Notes under the pieces: generated by a model
What the model saw: the letters and a program-made list of their open reading frames with translations, nothing else
Database searches by the model: none
Told to the model about the DNA's origin: nothing
Translations under genes and position numbers: made by a program
In this document: piece by piece, positions 38,090 through 51,500 of the stretch
Layout of the letters: every line of letters begins with the position of its first letter
Position numbering within the stretch: the stretch's first letter is position 1
Source of the DNA: Membranipora membranacea
Taxonomy: Eukaryota > Bryozoa > Gymnolaemata > Cheilostomatida > Membraniporidae
Length of the DNA stretch: 64,000 bases
Reading direction: 5' to 3'
Assembly: GCA_914767715.1 (NCBI GenBank)
Contig: OU612074.1
Coordinates: 1,379,501 to 1,443,500, forward strand

Positions 38090-39100
38090 GATGGACCGCA
38101 GACACATTTGATATGAGGCCCTTTCGATAAATTTAAGGCTCAATGATTGCACAGACCAAGGGTACATTGTGGCAGCATCATTCAACGGTTGTAATAGTTA
38201 ATCCTATTGTAAAAACTGCCACAATACTGACTTCCTAGCTATACTAGCATAAAACTTCATGTCTAATTGTGGATTAAGGCTGTACAAAGAGAAATTTTTT
38301 ACGGGAGAGCCTGCATATTCTATTTTTTTACTGTAATCAAGAACTTTGAATTCAGTTCATTCTCCAGAACCCTATAATTGTGACAAATAGATGAAAGGAG
38401 TTTTTGGCATCAAGCTTCCCATAACTTTCCCCTTGATGCAAAGCTCGCAGGTACCTTGACCAAGGAGTAAAAACCTCTTTCCTTGACTATTGTTAAAAAA
38501 TTTACTCTGAATCCCTTTACTCTGTGAAGCAGTCTATCCACATGCTTGAAACTAAAATGTTTTACACAGAAAGATAGATGGGGTGATAAATCTATACTGC
38601 AAATGAGCCACCAAATTTCAACAATAAGAGAAGACAACTTCTTAGCCCAAGATTTGCCCAAATTGACTTTAATGAACTGAGTATGATCTCCCATCATCAA
38701 AGCCAGATAATTGTAAGGCCGTAACCTGTGGTTCTCAGCTGTGTTGCTAGCTTTCAATCAACATATTTATTATCCTATCATTTCTGTCAAATTTAATTTT
38801 AAGCAGCTTTGTGCCAGTTAAAACAGCATTTCTAGCGACGGTGAGTTTATTTTGAGCGAATCTACTGCAGAAATTTGCCAGCAAAGTGTATGTTGAACAA
38901 ATGAAGTCGCAGCAGACAAAATCTGCAATTACAATTCTTGTTGTTATGTGAGCCCTTCATGTCAAGTATACCTTTTGATTTGGTGGAATGCTGAGGTCAG
39001 GCACCCGGACGCGGTGTAGTTTGGAATGTGTTGGTACTTTGTACTTTATTGCTCTCTCTGTAAGCCTGAGACCCTGGGATTTGAGCAGGCACAGGTTAAT
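38090..39100. other. Upstream of the cysteine-rich peptide gene, no gene recognised
   Basis: A 115-codon minus-strand frame at 38410-38757 has no recognised motif. Confidence 0.4.
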
Positions 39101-39106
39101 ATTTGG

Positions 39107-39112
39107 TATAAA
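39107..39112 (+). promoter_or_regulatory. TATA box of the cysteine-rich peptide gene
   Basis: TATAAA followed by GG, about 30 bases before a pyrimidine-rich start region (CATCACACTCTTCC) and 50 bases before a clean splice donor (39165) that would end a non-coding first exon. The spacing is what is expected of a TATA-driven gene. Confidence 0.5.
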
Positions 39113-39397
39113 GGCCGCTTGATTTATCCATTCAACCATCACACTCTTCCCAATCATTCATTCGGTAAGTGAGTTTTCTTTCTCTTCTGGAGACAATTCG
39201 CGTTTAGATGTTGGACTTTTAATTATTTTAATTATTGAAAATATAATTGAATATATTTATAGGATACGCTCATCAGACTCGCTGTAGTGTAAGGATGGTT
39301 GGTTTATGTTAACACTATTCAAAATTTGTCTAACTGTTATTTCTTTGCAATTTCTTTGCAGTAAGAAGATAACATACAGTTCATCATCTAACGCAAT

Positions 39398-39898
39398 ATG
39401 AAGATTTGGAGTTTCATCGTGGTTTTCATCGCACTTGCTGCTAGTGCTTCTGGCTGTAAATATGCAGAGTAAGTAATATTATATACAGCATTCAAATTTA
39501 ATGTGATATAAGATTATGCTGAACGCAACAAAAGAATTTATTGTTATGAGATATTTTGGCTTTCTCGTGTTTGATCCAACTGCCTGCATTCGAAGCATAT
39601 TTTCATAACCAAACATATAGAAATTGCAGCATCCATTTGAGGACACTGGTGGACATCTAACCTTGATGATAGTACAGCAGGCAAAAAATATTTACTTCCA
39701 CCTAATGCCCTCTTGATACATTTGTTTCCGGTATCTTATGAAAAGTGGACACGAGTAGGCAAAAAAGTACTTTGCATTTTAATTAAATAAGAAGATTGAT
39801 TAATTTCATTGTTATTTTTAATCTTTTTCTTCTATATTTTCAGAGACTGTTGCGGCAGCTGCTCCTGCATCAATGGAAAATGTGAATTTAATAAATAA
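39398..39898 (+). CDS. Small secreted cysteine-rich peptide (knottin- or defensin-like)
   Basis: Two coding exons (39398-39468 and 39844-39898) give a 41-residue precursor. A non-coding first exon (about 39138-39164) precedes it, spliced to an acceptor at 39361. Residues 1-19 are a typical signal peptide (MKIWSFIVVFIALAASASG); cleavage leaves about 22 residues with six cysteines in the order C-x5-CC-x2-C-x-C-x4-C. Six cysteines in so short a chain imply three disulphides, as in antimicrobial peptides, protease inhibitors or toxin-like peptides; the spacing is not the usual inhibitor-knot order, so no family is claimed. The stop codon overlaps an AATAAA, with another AATAAA-like site about 50 bases on. 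Missed by ORF length filters because of its size. The gene structure is well supported; function is unknown. Confidence 0.72.
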
Positions 39899-40699
39899 AG
39901 CACCAACTCCACTATAAATTTTAGTTTGCTTATTAGAAAATAATAAATGAACTAAGATCAATCGTGAATCCATGTGAGATTTTTCAATGGCTACATACAT
40001 ACATACAAGATTCTAAGACTTCGAAGATATGGATGTGATTTCCTCTTTGATTACTTTAGGACTGTGTAGTAACTGTCTGATGAATTATCAAAACATCAAT
40101 GAAACTAGTCATTCGAATGGTTACAACAAAAATCAAGTCTTTCACTCAATATTACTTTTTAAAGTAAGAGTGAAATTGATTATATACCACATTACGACCA
40201 AGTCTTTAATGGTAGAGGGTGCAGATATTTTATCTGTGAGCTCCAAGTTCAAGCTGCTGGCTCGAATACTCCCTAGGTATGACTGTCCTGGTGGAATGTG
40301 ACTAAATGAGTATGGAGGTTCACTGTGTGTCTGCATACCAAACATGCAATAAAATGATCCCCTCTGCCTCTTCGATATAAAAAGTAATTTTATGAGTACC
40401 ATGGTTCCGAGCACCTGTACCCTGGAGGGGATAGCTCACTTACAGTAAAAATGTAGGTCGTGTTACGAGTGGTAATCTAATTCAGTACTAAACACATCAG
40501 TTGCAGCAGTGGTTTTATCACTTAGTCCAACAGATATTGCATCAAGTGGCCTTGTCAATGAACTCATGTTATTTGAGAAAATGACCTGGCACACAACATA
40601 ATGTTCTTATTCGCCAGCAGGTTCTCATGGATTGACTGCGCCTGAGTTTTACTCATATAAACAAGGGAACATGTCTAATCAGATCCACAAAACGAACCT

Positions 40700-40827
40700 T
40701 CAACTTAATAAAGTACAGGCTGTTGTCAGGTGCGACGCCCAAAATGCATGCCTCCGGCTGCAATGTAGACTTTGTATGCAAATATGTGTGCTCCTGTATC
40801 AATGGAACACCTATCCTTACCCCTAAT
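40700..40827 (+). pseudogene. Degenerate relative of the cysteine-rich peptide gene
   Basis: About 0.9 kb beyond the peptide gene, one frame reads HASGCNVDFVC then CSCING and ends at a TAA. It resembles the signal-peptide end (ASASGC) joined to the CSCING core of the upstream gene, but lacks the CC pair and the last cysteine and has no clear signal peptide. The 3' flank is also related (ACCA-CT-TACTATA... AATAATAAAT). It may be a decayed copy or a diverged final exon. Confidence 0.4.
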
Positions 40828-40940
40828 ACAGAATAACCAGCTTTACTATAGATTGGAATTGGCTAATGAGAATAATAATAAATCCCATGATTATTATTGT
40901 TTTTTCTCAAAGGATACACAAAGACCCATATGTCTTATAG

Positions 40941-42006
40941 TCAGGCAGTAAGGATTGCTTTAAGGTAGATACACGGGGGTCAGCAAATATCAACTTTCTA
41001 TACACCGTTGGAAAGCTGCCGAGCTACTGATCGCTAACAGCTCATCAAGGAAATTTTTTAGATTTGAGGAAATAATGTGAAATTTTAAGCAACGATTTGA
41101 GATAGATTAAATATGTAATAACCAAATTTTTTGCTATTTTCCACTGAAGGACTGATTAAATGACACACACTCCAATTGTCAGCAGTATAAAAAAATTAGC
41201 AAGATCAGCACAGACCGTCAAAGGTAGATACATTTTCCCATAACGCCAAACATGCGTTCAAAATGACCATTACTTAGGCCAGAAAAATTATTTTTGAAAA
41301 TTCTCATAGCCGAAGCCGCTTTGATTAAGCATAGTATAAACAGGAAATTCCAACAGAAAATGGCACTGCGTATCAGATTTTCTCGAACAGCGCACCACAG
41401 AATGCCCAAAACGGCCAATTTAAGGGGCTTTTTTAGGTGTTTTTGGGCATTCTGTAGCGCGCAATTCGGGGAAAACTGGTAGGCAGTGCCATTTTCGATT
41501 GGCATTTCCTGTTTTTACTATGCTTAATCAAAGCGGCTTCGTATGTGAGAATTTTCAAAAATAAATTTTTCTGGCCTAAGTAATGGTCATTTTGAACGCA
41601 TGTTTGGCGTTATGGAAAAATGACGGAAAATGTATCTACCTTTGACGGTCTGTGCTGATCTTGATAATTTTTTTATACTGCTGAAAATTGGAGTGTGTGT
41701 CATTTAATCAGCCCTTCAGTGGAAAATAGCAAAAAATTTGGTGATTACATATTTAATCTATCTCAAATCGCTGCTTAAAATTTCACATTATTTCCTCAAA
41801 TCTAAATAATCACTCACATCATGACGTTACGTAAAAAGCCACTTTGGGGGCATCATTTATTATTTTCAACCAAAAATTAGGATGAGCTATACATCTAACA
41901 ATAAATCACATTTCTGATGAGCTCTGGCGATCAGTAGATCAGCAGCTTTCCAACGGTGTATAAAAATTGATATTTGCTGACCCCCATGTCTCTACCTGCC
42001 TGGACT
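40941..42006. mobile_element. Foldback element, about 1.07 kb
   Basis: Almost the whole stretch is one inverted repeat around about 41430; each arm is near 500 bp. Ends read GGGGGTCAGCAAATATCAA, and arms share CCGTTGGAAAGCTG, TGGTCATTTTGAACGCATG and AAAGCGGCTTCG. The left end has a short insertion next to the tip. It has no coding capacity. It shares tip-proximal and central sequence with the element at 52693-53866. Confidence 0.75.
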
Positions 42007-42681
42007 GAGTCGCCATTTTGACAATGCAAACATTCAAAGCTCCTGCTGGTAAAAGTGATTGATACCATTGGGTATTGTCCAAGCATAAAGGCATACAATT
42101 TGAAGTGATTGAGATAAATGGCGCAGGGCATCGATAATTGCAGTAGAAAATTGACGCTTAGATCTAACAAGAGCTGCACTTACAGGGAGATGAGATGAGT
42201 ATAACAATGATTTGCCAAATAGATTTGCTAACATTGACAAGCCACTTGGCATATAAACAGTACAGATAACAAGAACTACGCTGCATTCATTGTGTAACTC
42301 ATAGGCAAAACACACAGTGAAACTAATGACATTTCTTCAACATATTGACAACAATGTTCATCATTAGAATGATGTTCTTCCGAATGTGCAAGAGCAAGCA
42401 AAACAATAATGAATAAAAGAAGAAAAATGGAAGCCATAGACAGTTCGCCTGAATACATAGAAGACGATTAAGTCTTAGACATGTTATAGGAGAATGTGTG
42501 AGTCTTATAGCCATAAATGGCAGAGAAATGACTGGCAAGCTGCGGCAAGGGGAGAAGATTTAAGGATCTTTAAAGGTCCTGAGTAGATATTAGATGTTTT
42601 GGAATAAGAAGTACAAAGGCTATACTATAAGCCTTGTGGTTCTACATACAATGCATACTTATGGTTCTACTCTTCGGGTGT

Positions 42682-45600
42682 CTAAGTCTGTCCAGTCTTA
42701 TCAATCACTTCATAGTTATCCTGTCGTATCCTCATATGAAGATCACTGTCTTTATCATGATACTCTGTCATGTGTACATCAAACTCAGACTCGTCCGAGG
42801 TCAAATATTTACAAACAGGACATATCAATATCTCCATTTTGAATGGTTTGTGTACAGACAGATTTGCCCAGGGTTCTGATACATGTCTGCGGTCAATCTC
42901 TGCTCTATGTGACTGTTTGACCTTTGAACTTTTGTCAGTAGGGTTTGGATGCGGCAAAGTAACTTCAACTCTAACTTCATTGTCAGATGGCGGAGTGTTC
43001 AGGTGAGAGCAGTGTGTTGGTTCTAATTTCACTGTTTGATTCTGCACTAGGCTCAACAAAGGTTCTGACTCATCCTGTTGGTGGTTGTTATCCGATGGCT
43101 GTGGAGCACTATTGGCTTGGGATAGAGTCTTGTTATCATCCTCTGCAGTATTGTCCATTTCTGAAAGATACCAGAATGTGCTGCAATCGTCGGATTCATC
43201 ATGCATAGGCGAAGGTGCTTCATTTTGAGTTTTGTCCGCTAGGTTATGGGTCTCGTCCTGGGATTCTAATGATGAGAAATGTGGGTAGGATTAGTGTTAC
43301 AATGATAATCACTATTGGTAATTTGGTAGGCCCTACTTTACAAGCCGAAACAGTTCTCCATGTCTACAAAAGCATTTGATTGAGAAAATAAATCATGATG
43401 GCAACAATTGGTCCTTTTGATCGTCTAGAAAAGATCCAAAGTTCACTCGAAGGTAAAATCGTGTTAAAGATAAGTTTGGAGTTATCTTCTTTATATCAGT
43501 CAGACTTATAAGTAGGCTCAACATACACATGTAAAATATGTATTTAATGTTTATGGAAACCACTTATCAGTCAACAAGCCATCATATAATATAAGAAAGC
43601 ATAGACAAAACCAGCAGGAATAATTGAGCAAAATTAGCATGAGAGGTAGGTATCAATATATGAAGACTGCCATAACACGACATGTAAAGCCAAATCTTGA
43701 CAACCATTTGAGTTATAAATTCCCGTCTCATTGTGTCTTGCAACAAGAACCGTCCAATGTAAATTTTGCAGTGGAGCTAAAAACCTTGGAGTGTCAACGT
43801 CACCCAAAAGTGAACTGTATGAGATATAGAGAATGCTTTAGTATGTTTTTGATTCTACATTGCTTGGACAGAGATGGAGCTTATGTATTGTGAATACTGG
43901 CCAGAGAGATAAACACCTTTGAGCTCCTTGACTAGTTGCTTGAAAGCGGACATGTACTTGAGTTTTATCTTTTGAGGGAGTGCACTATTTGCAAAAGCAA
44001 AGTCTTCGCCATCTTCTCTCACAGCTAAAACTGCCACTCTATATCCATGTTTGTTAGCTGCATTAGCCTGAAACGTGATAATAAATATTGTAGGGTTGGT
44101 GCTTATTTTCACACTGATAGACTAGGCTATCATTACCACAAAGGAATTGTTGTAAGGCTAAGTGTGCGCAACTTTGATTTACGCAAGCCCAAATGCGAAT
44201 TTAGTTTAGGGTTCTGATAGTACTATTGGTCGGGGAGAATGACACCGCCCCTGTATTGACAGATAAGCAACAAGGGCTAATAGTAACAGTAGATAACTCT
44301 TACTATCAATTCTGCACGCATTAGAATTAGTAGCCACTTGAGATGTAGCCAAGCAGATGGCTTCCGAATTCCGAGACTCAAATCTTGCAGAGATCTTCTC
44401 ATGCCTCAGAGCTTCGCAGGCGTAGAATGGCATGTTTCAATTTCAATTTCGAAAGTTAATACTTGTGTGGACTAAAAAATTTAAATCCAAAAGTGAAACA
44501 AGGCAAGAATAGATCCAGGTACACAAGATTTACCAAAATTGAATAATTAAACACAAAGTACTCTAATTGTTATTATTATATCATGCCAGCTTAATTGGCG
44601 GCTTACCGCATCTTTAAGTTGATTTATGAAGTTGAATTTGTTCTCCTGAATGTCACCAGAAGCTTTGTCCTCAGCTGTAAGACCACTAGCTTCATCATCC
44701 ATCACCTTCAGGGAAGAGATTGGTCTATATCAAGCAGAGGGCATTTGAGTGTACGTGTATCATCTTTGCAAGGCACACCTTACATCAAATACAGAATGCT
44801 GTTAGCTGAAACATTACCATAAGAGCGCGACAGATACAGCCTATAGTTTTACCTGGGGCGACGAATAGCTCATCTCCTGATGAGAGTTTGCCCCACTCAT
44901 TGCAGTTATTTTCCTGGCCTTTTGTTGTACTCCATGTCTGTTTTTCCATCTGTCAAGCCATGTGTGTGCGACTGTACCAGTCCCCAGATTCTCAGATATT
45001 CTGCTCGCCTCAAGATAAATCATCCCTCTGCTCACCGTGACGCCCTCATCGCTCATCTGTCGATACCAGCGGATCAGATCTCGATCAAGTACATCATTAG
45101 ACGTGCCCCTCACTCTACGCGAGTCAAGGATAGATGCATTGGCTTTGAAGGCTCCTTTGATTTGATTCTTATTGACAAGCCAGCCGCACAGTGTTGACCT
45201 TTTGAGGTCATGTTTTCTACACACATCAGACTGTTTCATGCCGCTCTCAACCTCTGCTATAATGAGCGCTTTCTCTCTCAGGGTTTTAGCGGGAGCATGT
45301 TTGCCTCTCTTATTTCTCTTACAAGGTGCTGAGTTAGTCAGGGAAACCGAGCTGCAATAATGATTCAATAAAAAGGAAGATCGACAGGCAGAGCCACAGC
45401 ATGTCGATGGATAAAATAAAGCTCATGATGGAACATGGGCCAGGACATGAGTTTGGTTACACTGATTAACATACACTTCCTAGCTAATTCGGTTCTCGCA
45501 CCAGAGATGAAATTCAAAGATCCCTGAAGACATCCCACATGCCACAAGCTAACTTTTGGAGATCAATGAATAAAGATACTATACCAGAACTTACACAATC

Positions 45601-45714
45601 ACAATATACAGGACGCTAACAGCCTACCATGAGAAATGATTCAGGACCTACAAACCTTTTGTTGTTGGATGTTGAGGAGCGAAGATTGTCTGTTGAAGCT
45701 GAGGAAACACTCAT
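42682..45714 (-). CDS. HTH (CENP-B/Tc5-type) plus C2H2 zinc-finger protein, paralogue B (five exons)
   Basis: Predicted nuclear DNA-binding protein of 463 residues. Exons: 45656-45714, 44853-45351, 44607-44705, 43917-44067, 42682-43265, all GT-AG and in phase. Residues about 35-85 are a CENP-B/psq-type helix-turn-helix (TLREKALIIAEVESGMKQSD ... DLKRSTLCGWL). About 110-165 is the second, Tc5-type HTH (DRDLIRWYRQMSDEGVTVSR ... WLDRWKNRHGV). Exons 3-4 (residues 187-269) hold an unrecognised module with HGYRVAVLAVREDGEDF. An acidic linker follows, then one C2H2 finger at 418-439 (CPVCKYLTSDESEFDVHMTEYH split: C-x2-C-x12-H-x4-H). No DDE catalytic domain is present, so this is a host-type or domesticated gene and not a transposase. 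Exon 4 has exactly the length (151) and phase of its counterpart in the gene at 48.5-51.7 kb. Confidence 0.8.
44150..44435 (+). repeat. Dispersed repeat, copy 2
   Basis: Related to 23940-24255 in inverse orientation. It sits in an intron of the HTH/C2H2 gene (paralogue B). A 75-codon open frame in it has no usable acceptor in phase and is not an exon. Confidence 0.6.
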
Positions 45715-46980
45715 CTTGAAAGCTATGATGAGAGGAATTAGATCTCACGTTTTCTTGCTCTTGTAAAAAGCTGCATCAATACTTATTAAGCCTACCTAAA
45801 AAAGTGATAAAACAGAGTATGGTTTCTTATAAATTGTGGCATCTATTTGAATTTGATAAATAAATTGTGACAAGAAGGAGGGGGCATAACTAATATTCAT
45901 CAGTTCTTTGAAGTTTATAAGGGTATCTCAAAATCCATGAAAGGCACGTTGCGCACTCACGATCCAGTTGCAGGTTGGGGGCAGAACTGGAAAACATAGG
46001 CCTACACATTGCATTCCTTTTGCACTCAGAGGTCTTTGATTCGAGACAGAATAATCTAGTTATATTTGGTTGATGGTTGATATCACACTGATCACTATCA
46101 TTATAGCATGAATCAGTAGATAGTGAATTAATTCACTCATCATGAATATCATCACAAAGAATTGGGTGCGACTAGAGGTGAGTTTAATTAATTAGGGGCG
46201 GGAAAGATTGAGGTATTAAATTGACTCTAACGATCAGACACACATATTATTAGTGTAGTTTTGACGTCAGTGTGGGTTGATATTACAAAACCAATCAACA
46301 AACCTAGGTTGCTGTGGCATATCTTCTCTACGGTTCGCTTTAAAACTTAGGTGTTGCATGCTATACTCCTAGGTATATACATTGTATAGTTAGGCTGCAT
46401 CCACATTATATCATCATTCAATTTCATGCTTACAACAATGGGGGAGTTCATTGCTTACAAGCCCTCCATATATGACCATGGCATGGTGGTGCCACTGGTT
46501 GGTTGATACTCAACTGAGGAAAATAACATACTTACATCAAAAGTACCAGCCCAGTGCCAATTTACTAGCCTACTTTTCTTTTTAAAAGTTAAATCCCTGG
46601 GGACCTGTTTGTTGTTTGGCTAAGTAGGCCTACTAACTATTGTGCTAGTGTTGTTTATATAACATTATTATGATAGCCAGCCATGATCCACATAGAACCA
46701 GACACAATAAACCAACTTACTTCTGTTGTTCTAATCAATCTGTCTAAAACTAAAAGGCAAAATGTGGGTACAGCAAATCCATAGACGAGTTAATCAATTT
46801 ATTATAATTTTCATTCCGGAAATTGTGAGAAATGTGAAAAGTTGAGTAACAATTCTAGCATCTCAGCCAATCACATTAGAATTATGACATTTTTAGGTTT
46901 GTGTTGGGAGTTGGGAGTTGTGTCGACTATTTTATAGTAATGACAACTCTGACTATTTTTACATCAATTTAGGTAATCGC
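45715..46980. other. Upstream of paralogue B, no gene recognised
   Basis: Presumably holds the paralogue B promoter; no clear core motif. Short simple repeats only. Confidence 0.4.
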
Positions 46981-46982
46981 AT

Positions 46983-47013
46983 AGACTTATTAATAAACCT
47001 AGACAGGACACTA
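46983..47013. mobile_element. Single terminal remnant of the CATAGAC family
   Basis: CATAGACTTATTAATAAACC continuing into CTAGACAGG matches the left end of the 60145 element over about 30 bases. No partner end was found nearby. It may be a decayed end. Confidence 0.5.
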
Positions 47014-47041
47014 TATGGAGCATTAGCATTGAATTTTGAGC

Positions 47042-47388
47042 TATGTTAGGACACTGAATTATGCAGTAACATTGGTGTTATCATTGACTTAAAGTGTACA
47101 TACCAGGTTTTTTTATCGATAACTTGATCAATTTTGATCAGATTTTGAGTTATAAAATTGCAACAGATTGAGCACCTCATCGCGAACATGTTAAATTCAT
47201 TTTCACGGAAAATTTTCTTTAGAGGAAATCAACATCACCATGCTAACAGGAAGTTGCAGGGTGTAAAGCAATTTTCAAACTCAAAATCTGAGCAAAAAGA
47301 ATGAGTTATCAACAAAGACCTGGTATGCGGACTGCAAATCAATGATAGCACCATTGTTACCACACAATCATAATATGTCCCAACATCA
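47042..47388. mobile_element. Inverted-repeat element, about 350 bp
   Basis: Left ATCATTGACTTAAAGTGTAC-ATACCAGGT pairs with right ACCTGGTATGCGGACTGCAAAT and onward; pairing extends outward to TGTTAGGACAC / GTCCCAACA. No ORF. Target duplication not clear. Confidence 0.5.
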
Positions 47389-47781
47389 CCCCAATTTAAG
47401 TGCTTTACTACAGCTGTATATGGTATATGGTTTATGGGAAATCGCTAAGTTAAATCAAAGAGTTCATATTAAAGAAATCTCATAGCAAAGAACAAAAAAA
47501 CTAGATTTACTCGCACAAGGACATTATTGAATGCAAAGTGCAAAAACTCAGAATCTAGAGGGGATAGAGTATGTTATCTCCCCTGTTACAGATTTACACT
47601 AAAATATCCTTGTCTAGGCTACCTCTGACCAATACTGTTTTGTGATTATTTTTGGTATAAGTACGGTAGTCTGGTAGCGGAATTAGGCATACCAGGGCTT
47701 AGCTTAATGTTATACTGTTCTATAAGTGGATCATCATTTTGGTGTCAAACTAGTGCAGGGGAGATAAATACTCCAGACCCT

Positions 47782-48118
47782 GGGTTTAAACTACTGCCAC
47801 TCATGCAAATTTGTGCTCATTGAATTCTGCATAGCTCCACGATAATTAATTGAGACTTAAATCTCATAATTGTCACCTAATGGGCATATAATTTGCACAA
47901 ACTGATCTTCAAAATCAGGGCATGAAATCTAACAACGTCACCTGTGCCGATAATTGCCTGCTGATAATTAATTTCATACCCTAAGTTTGACGATCAGTTT
48001 GTGCAAATTATTTGCTCATTAGGTGGCAATGCTGAGATTGCAGCCTCATTTTATTAGTTTTGAGCTATACAGAATTCTATAAGCACACATTTGGCTGTGT
48101 GGCAGCAGTAGTTTAAGC
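47782..48118. mobile_element. Imperfect inverted-repeat MITE, about 340 bp
   Basis: Ends TTTAAACTACTGCC and GGCAGCAGTAGTTTAA are inverted; inner arms share ATTTGCACAAACTGAT and its complement, and CACCTAATG with CATTAGGTG. No ORF. Confidence 0.6.
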
Positions 48119-48507
48119 ACTTGGAATTCGTTTACCGATCATTCATTTATGTACTTGCGCGAAAAACTTTGGTTGTTCTGTTTATTGCTATGAAATTGTT
48201 TCGATATGAACAGTGATTGTTTTCTGCTTTCCTAAACACTTTAAACCCATTGGTTAAATTGCAAAGTTAAATCACGGATTTCCTTCAGCTCCTTGGTTAA
48301 ATTGACTCTTTGTGCAACTGCGATGTCAAGTTTTCAAGAAATCTATGTTACAAATCGTGCTTGTAATTACCACTTTTCGCTCAAAACCTGTGGTTTATTC
48401 ATATAAATATTTTATAACAGATCACATAAAAATATTACTTTCCAAATTGGGATGAATTGTAATGGTTAGACTTTTCTCCTTTTCTCTGCTCGGGACACCA
48501 AAATTGT

Positions 48508-51500
48508 TCAGGTTGGGTACAGCACTCTGCAAAACAAAAGAAATAGAATTCATCCAATGCTTTGTAAGATCTTTAGACCCAATTTATTGTGTACCTCATC
48601 ATATTATATAAAACATATACGTACACACCTATAGTAACAATACAAGGATTGGCATTAACCAAAATTACAGAACAGGATGTCTATTGACATAACTGCGGAT
48701 GTAACAACTCACCTGGTCAGTTCAAAGTTTGAACAGTCACAGAGCCAAAAACACAAAGAGCTATTCTACATTGCCATGACGTTTCTCATTACCCAGTGGG
48801 GTTAGCCTAGGGTTTGATCACCACCACTGTCTTGCATAGTACTCACCTTATTGTTGGTTGTTCAGTGTGAAGTGTTGGTGGAATACGATTCGGGTGACGG
48901 GAAGTTGAAGGGGTTGGTTCTGCTTCTTCCTTAGCCTGAGGGTAAACTGTCAAATCAGATAGGTTGTCTGCATCGTAACCCCTTCCATTCTGATTTTGTT
49001 CATCATCACTGTCAAAGATCTCTGTCTTCATTGTGCTTTTGGTGCTGACTGGATGCTGCAGAGAGTGTTTGTCGAGTGCCTTTTCATCAGTAGTCATAAA
49101 TTCACACTCTGAGCAGACTAGTTTTTCTTTCTTAATTTTATGAGTTAACGCAGTTAGTTTTTGAGCAGGCAATAAGTTCTTCACTTCTTGAACGACTTCT
49201 TGCTAAAGTGAATTTCAAATTAGTTTCAGCTCATCTGTTATGCAAATTGTTTCTCAGAACTGATCTGTGAAATGGGAGACTTTCAATTTGCCATTATATA
49301 CATCAATATATATCTATATATATTTATATATAACCTATGCAAAGAACCACTTGGTATATGATGAACAATTCGCAAACTGCAGTGAGTCTGGGGCTAAGAT
49401 TGCACAAAGAAATTTACCAAGCATAAATTGTGCGCAAAGTATTGTATTGTCTGAGGAGAGAAATAATTTTTGCAAACGAGTATCCATACCTTTTTCTTCC
49501 TCTTCTTTGTTTTTGTACCAATCTTTCTTCTGCTGCCATTTCCGTGTTTTTTCAAGGATGGTATCGGTCTGGGTTTTTTTGTGATAATATTTGCACTGAC
49601 TCCAGTCTCTTCTTTTGTCCTCTGCTGGGTGTTGGAACTGATCCCATGCTGCAGGGCGTGCATGTCGAATGCCTCTTCGTCAGATGTCATAAATTCACAT
49701 TCAGGGCAGACTAGTATCTCACTCTTGATTTCCTTCCCAGCACATGTGACAGCTGTTGTTTCGGATTGGATTTCTTCGCCCTGCCTAGAAGAATTGCCGA
49801 TTCTTGATCGTGAACCTAAATTCAATGAAAAAAAATACTGAGGGTGGCATCAATGTAATAAGCGTCTAAACCTTCTTCTCGTTAGAGAATGATCTATTAG
49901 GGACCCATTCTTACATACTATCTGATTTTCCGAGATCAAAACATTTCATAGCCTTATGTCAACTTTTAAATAACAAAAGTGCATCCCCAACTCTATTGTT
50001 ACTTATCTTTGACAAAGTTTACCAATAAAAGTTATCTTATCTTATCATTAATTTTAAAATTAAAAGATTATGAATTATAAATGGCTCAAGGTCGCCATGG
50101 TTGTGCTTTGAACTTAATAATTGAGGTGGTCAAAGCTTGGCTTCAGCAAATGAGATCGATGATATTTGAATGTGGACTTCTCTCTTGAGCTGGGGGGGAA
50201 AGACCAGAGATATGTAGTTTTTACCGATGTTATCTATGGTTTACATAGAAGAGATTGATAATGCCTGATATATAGTTGAGAGGTAGTAATTCAATTTAGG
50301 AGTTGTCTACATAGTGATGCAAAAGAAGACGACTCCCACTTGTGACAACGCAGGTTAATTGTGTTTTCATTTTATATCATTTGCCTTAGTAGAAGTGTGT
50401 CCTAACTATGAGCATGAGGACATTTACCTCCGATTATATTGATAAGATGCCTAAATGGAGCTGTGAGCTCGAGCTGTAACTCAGTAGATAATCCGCTGAA
50501 CATGGTGTGGATTACATCGTCGTCATCCCTCAAAGCTATAACTGCAACTCTGTATCCGCTCTCACCGGCCTCACTCACCTAAGGTTAAAACGAAATTAAA
50601 TCTGTGATAATCAATCATTAATCAACCATCATTAACACATTTAAACTACTCGGCAAAAGAGGATCATTATGGACAATGACTGATTTTACCTGGAAGCACT
50701 ACAAATACATGTACATGTAAATTAGTATGTTTAATACAAACATGTCATGAAAAGAATGATTTGCGGCAGACAAGACCGGCAATGAAGCCTTACTCCTCCA
50801 GTAGGTCTATATGGTTTTGTCTGACAACTGCATTATGAGTTATTCATTGACGGTGAGTAGATACCCCGAACAAACTTTAACCAGCATTAACTAAAAAAAA
50901 CTGTCCAAATCAGGGGAGGCCTTCCTGATAGATTGTTCCAGTCTGTAGAACCACGGTCTATTTTCTCTGCCCTTGACAAACATCTGGATTACAGTATATA
51001 ATACTAGAAACAGCAAACTCATACCGCTTTTCTTATTTTGAACAGGAAATCCCTGTCCTCCGAATGGTTCTCATCTTGTGCCTACATACAGAAAATACAC
51101 CATGGTTATAACCAAATTGAATGTAGACCTAATAAAATAGATATAATGAATCCACTGAACTCCATACCAGGAGGAAAAGGAAAAGCTCACATTGACACTC
51201 CAAGTCCCTATTGGCATTCCAGAAATACCACACTGGTGACTTGACGTTGATGCTAAAAGTCTCCTTGCACCAATTTAGGAGCGCATTTTCATCTGTTTAT
51301 TCCCAATCTTCTGCTAAGAGCCTTCTTCTTACAGCATTCAAGCTGGCTTTTTAGTTGCTTTTGAACAATGTCACTGCATTGAATTATGGTTGATATGGTA
51401 TCATGCACATTTACCTTTGAAAAACGATTCTTCCCCTTGAACATGATGGTTGTTTTCCTCTCAATGTTTTCAGTCATAACAACACAGATACTGAAAATTG

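Noticed and set aside
41218-41505. 95-codon frame in the foldback element
   Set aside because: It lies in the hairpin arm and centre, with its mirror on the other strand; not protein-like.
44206-44433. 75-codon minus-strand frame that looks like an exon of the HTH/C2H2 gene
   Set aside because: No acceptor in the right phase; the sequence is a dispersed repeat also found at 24 kb; the flanking exons join in phase without it.
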